DNA from: UBA1181 sp963648205
GTDB lineage: Bacteria; Bacteroidota; Bacteroidia; Bacteroidales; Paludibacteraceae
Reading direction: 5' to 3'
DNA: 25,213 nucleotides
Assembly (NCBI GenBank): GCA_963648205.1
Contig: CAVJCT010000050.1
Span: 1 to 25,213, forward strand
Both the position numbers and the translations under genes were made by a program. How positions within the stretch are numbered: the first letter of the stretch is position 1; every line of letters begins with the position of its first letter. Below are positions 24,547-25,213 of the stretch, in pieces. Under the pieces are notes generated by a model. That model had not been told where the DNA came from. It worked only from the letters and a program-made list of their open reading frames with translations, and ran no database searches.

Positions 24547-25213
24547 TGGGTGTTACTTAGTATGTACTCCGTTTGAGCCTTTAAAGGTGATATGAACAAA
24601 AATACAATGCCAGTTAATTTAGACATGATATACTTTCTCATTGAACCTTGAGACTTTGTTTGGAAACTTTTTGATATTAAGTCAATATCTTCGTTTAAAA
24701 CCCTATAATTCAATACAGCATCCATAGCACCTGCTGCTACTTTCCTGTCATAACCCTTATCATGCAAAAATGCGGCATAATCTAAGTCATCAATAGGGGG
24801 AACAGCATACGAGTACTTCTCTTCTATACATGGATTATTTGGACCTAAATAAATACCATACCAATTACCATTAGTTTCAATATTTTTCTCAGGAGAAATC
24901 CCGATATGCAACTCCCCATCATTTGAAAATTCCCCTTTAATCATTTCCCCATTTTTACAATACGTTCCATCCGATTGAAAAGAGAAAAAATCGCCATTAG
25001 AAGATCTATATGTCCCCTCTGTCCCTAAATATATTATATCATATTTCTCCCTATGTTCACCTTTATAATACTGCTCTATAACATCTTTTTGAGATTGAAC
25101 ACTTCTATCATAACAGATAAATTTTTCACCTTCATACTCTGCAGTAATCCAATCCCTTCCATCCATATCCACAAACCGCACGGGATTTCCTGCACAATAC
25201 GAGTAAGGACTAA
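24543..25213 (-). CDS. C-terminal end of an Rhs protein with a phospholipase A2-like toxin tip (5' partial)
   Basis: The gene enters from the right edge; only its last 223 or so codons are visible. The first residues read SPYSYCAGNPVRFVDMDG, the conserved terminus of the Rhs-associated core in Bacteroidota, after which variable toxin tips begin. The tip has a polar 100-residue linker, then GNWYGIYLGPNNPC, resembling the Ca-binding loop of phospholipase A2, and PPIDDLDYAAFLHDKGYD, which has the HD dyad (codons at 24764-24759) in the D..(C/A)..HD..YD setting of PLA2 active sites. It ends with a hydrophobic stretch (LTGIVFLFISPL) near the C terminus. PLA2-like tips are a known polymorphic-toxin class. 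The reading is inferred from motifs alone. The next gene overlaps it by four bases and is the likely immunity gene. Confidence 0.8.
   Translation of the reverse strand, partial: SPYSYCAGNPVRFVDMDGRDWITAEYEGEKFICYDRSVQSQKDVIEQYYKGEHREKYDIIYLGTEGTYRSSNGDFFSFQSDGTYCKNGEMIKGEFSNDGELHIGISPEKNIETNGNWYGIYLGPNNPCIEEKYSYAVPPIDDLDYAAFLHDKGYDRKVAAGAMDAVLNYRVLNEDIDLISKSFQTKSQGSMRKYIMSKLTGIVFLFISPLKAQTEYILSNTQ

Overview
The window looks like a chromosomal segment from a Bacteroidales-type Bacteroidota. The evidence is recurring TAnnTTTG -7 boxes (several preceded by a TTTG-like -33 element), weak Shine-Dalgarno sequences, LytTR-type two-component signalling, bactofilin, a YfhO-type membrane protein, FISUMP-type repeats and Rhs proteins. 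No rRNA, tRNA, CRISPR array, insertion sequence or integrase was seen. Genus cannot be decided from the sequence. No gene-free gap exceeds about 260 bases; the largest (11270-11529) holds two facing terminators.

Layout: (1) 1-3.7 kb, minus strand: glycosyltransferase, Wzx-like flippase and a His/Asp-rich G3E (CobW-type) GTPase, tightly packed. (2) 3.7-7.3 kb, minus: a 54-residue 2[4Fe-4S] ferredoxin with its own promoter and terminator, then mfd. (3) 7.6-11.3 kb, plus: polyprenol-phosphate mannosyltransferase, dihydroorotase (pyrC) and a TolC-like outer-membrane protein whose promoter is preceded by a striking repeat/dyad. (4) 11.5-13.4 kb, minus: a LytS-type histidine kinase and LytTR response regulator, convergent with the TolC gene. 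(5) 13.5-16.2 kb, plus: pheS, bactofilin, a lipoprotein thermonuclease and a YfcE-like phosphodiesterase. (6) 16.3-21.4 kb, minus: a YfhO-like membrane protein and a multidomain secreted pectate lyase.

(7) 21.5-25.2 kb, minus, is an accessory island and the most interesting part. From the right edge it reads: the C-terminal end of an Rhs protein carrying a predicted phospholipase A2-like toxin tip; a two-TM protein overlapping it by ATGA (candidate immunity protein); a lipoprotein made of two tandem FISUMP-like domains; and an orphan piece of Rhs YD-repeat core fused onto the 3' end of that lipoprotein gene. The cargo is visibly more AT-rich than the rest of the window, while the orphan Rhs piece is more GC-rich. 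This matches a polymorphic-toxin locus that has been remodelled by recombination at Rhs core sequences.

Most of the left 21 kb is housekeeping: translation (pheS), transcription-coupled repair (mfd), pyrimidine synthesis (pyrC), envelope glycan assembly (glycosyltransferase, flippase, Dpm1-like enzyme), efflux or export (TolC) and plant-polysaccharide use (pectate lyase). The pectate lyase suggests a gut, rumen or other plant-fibre habitat.
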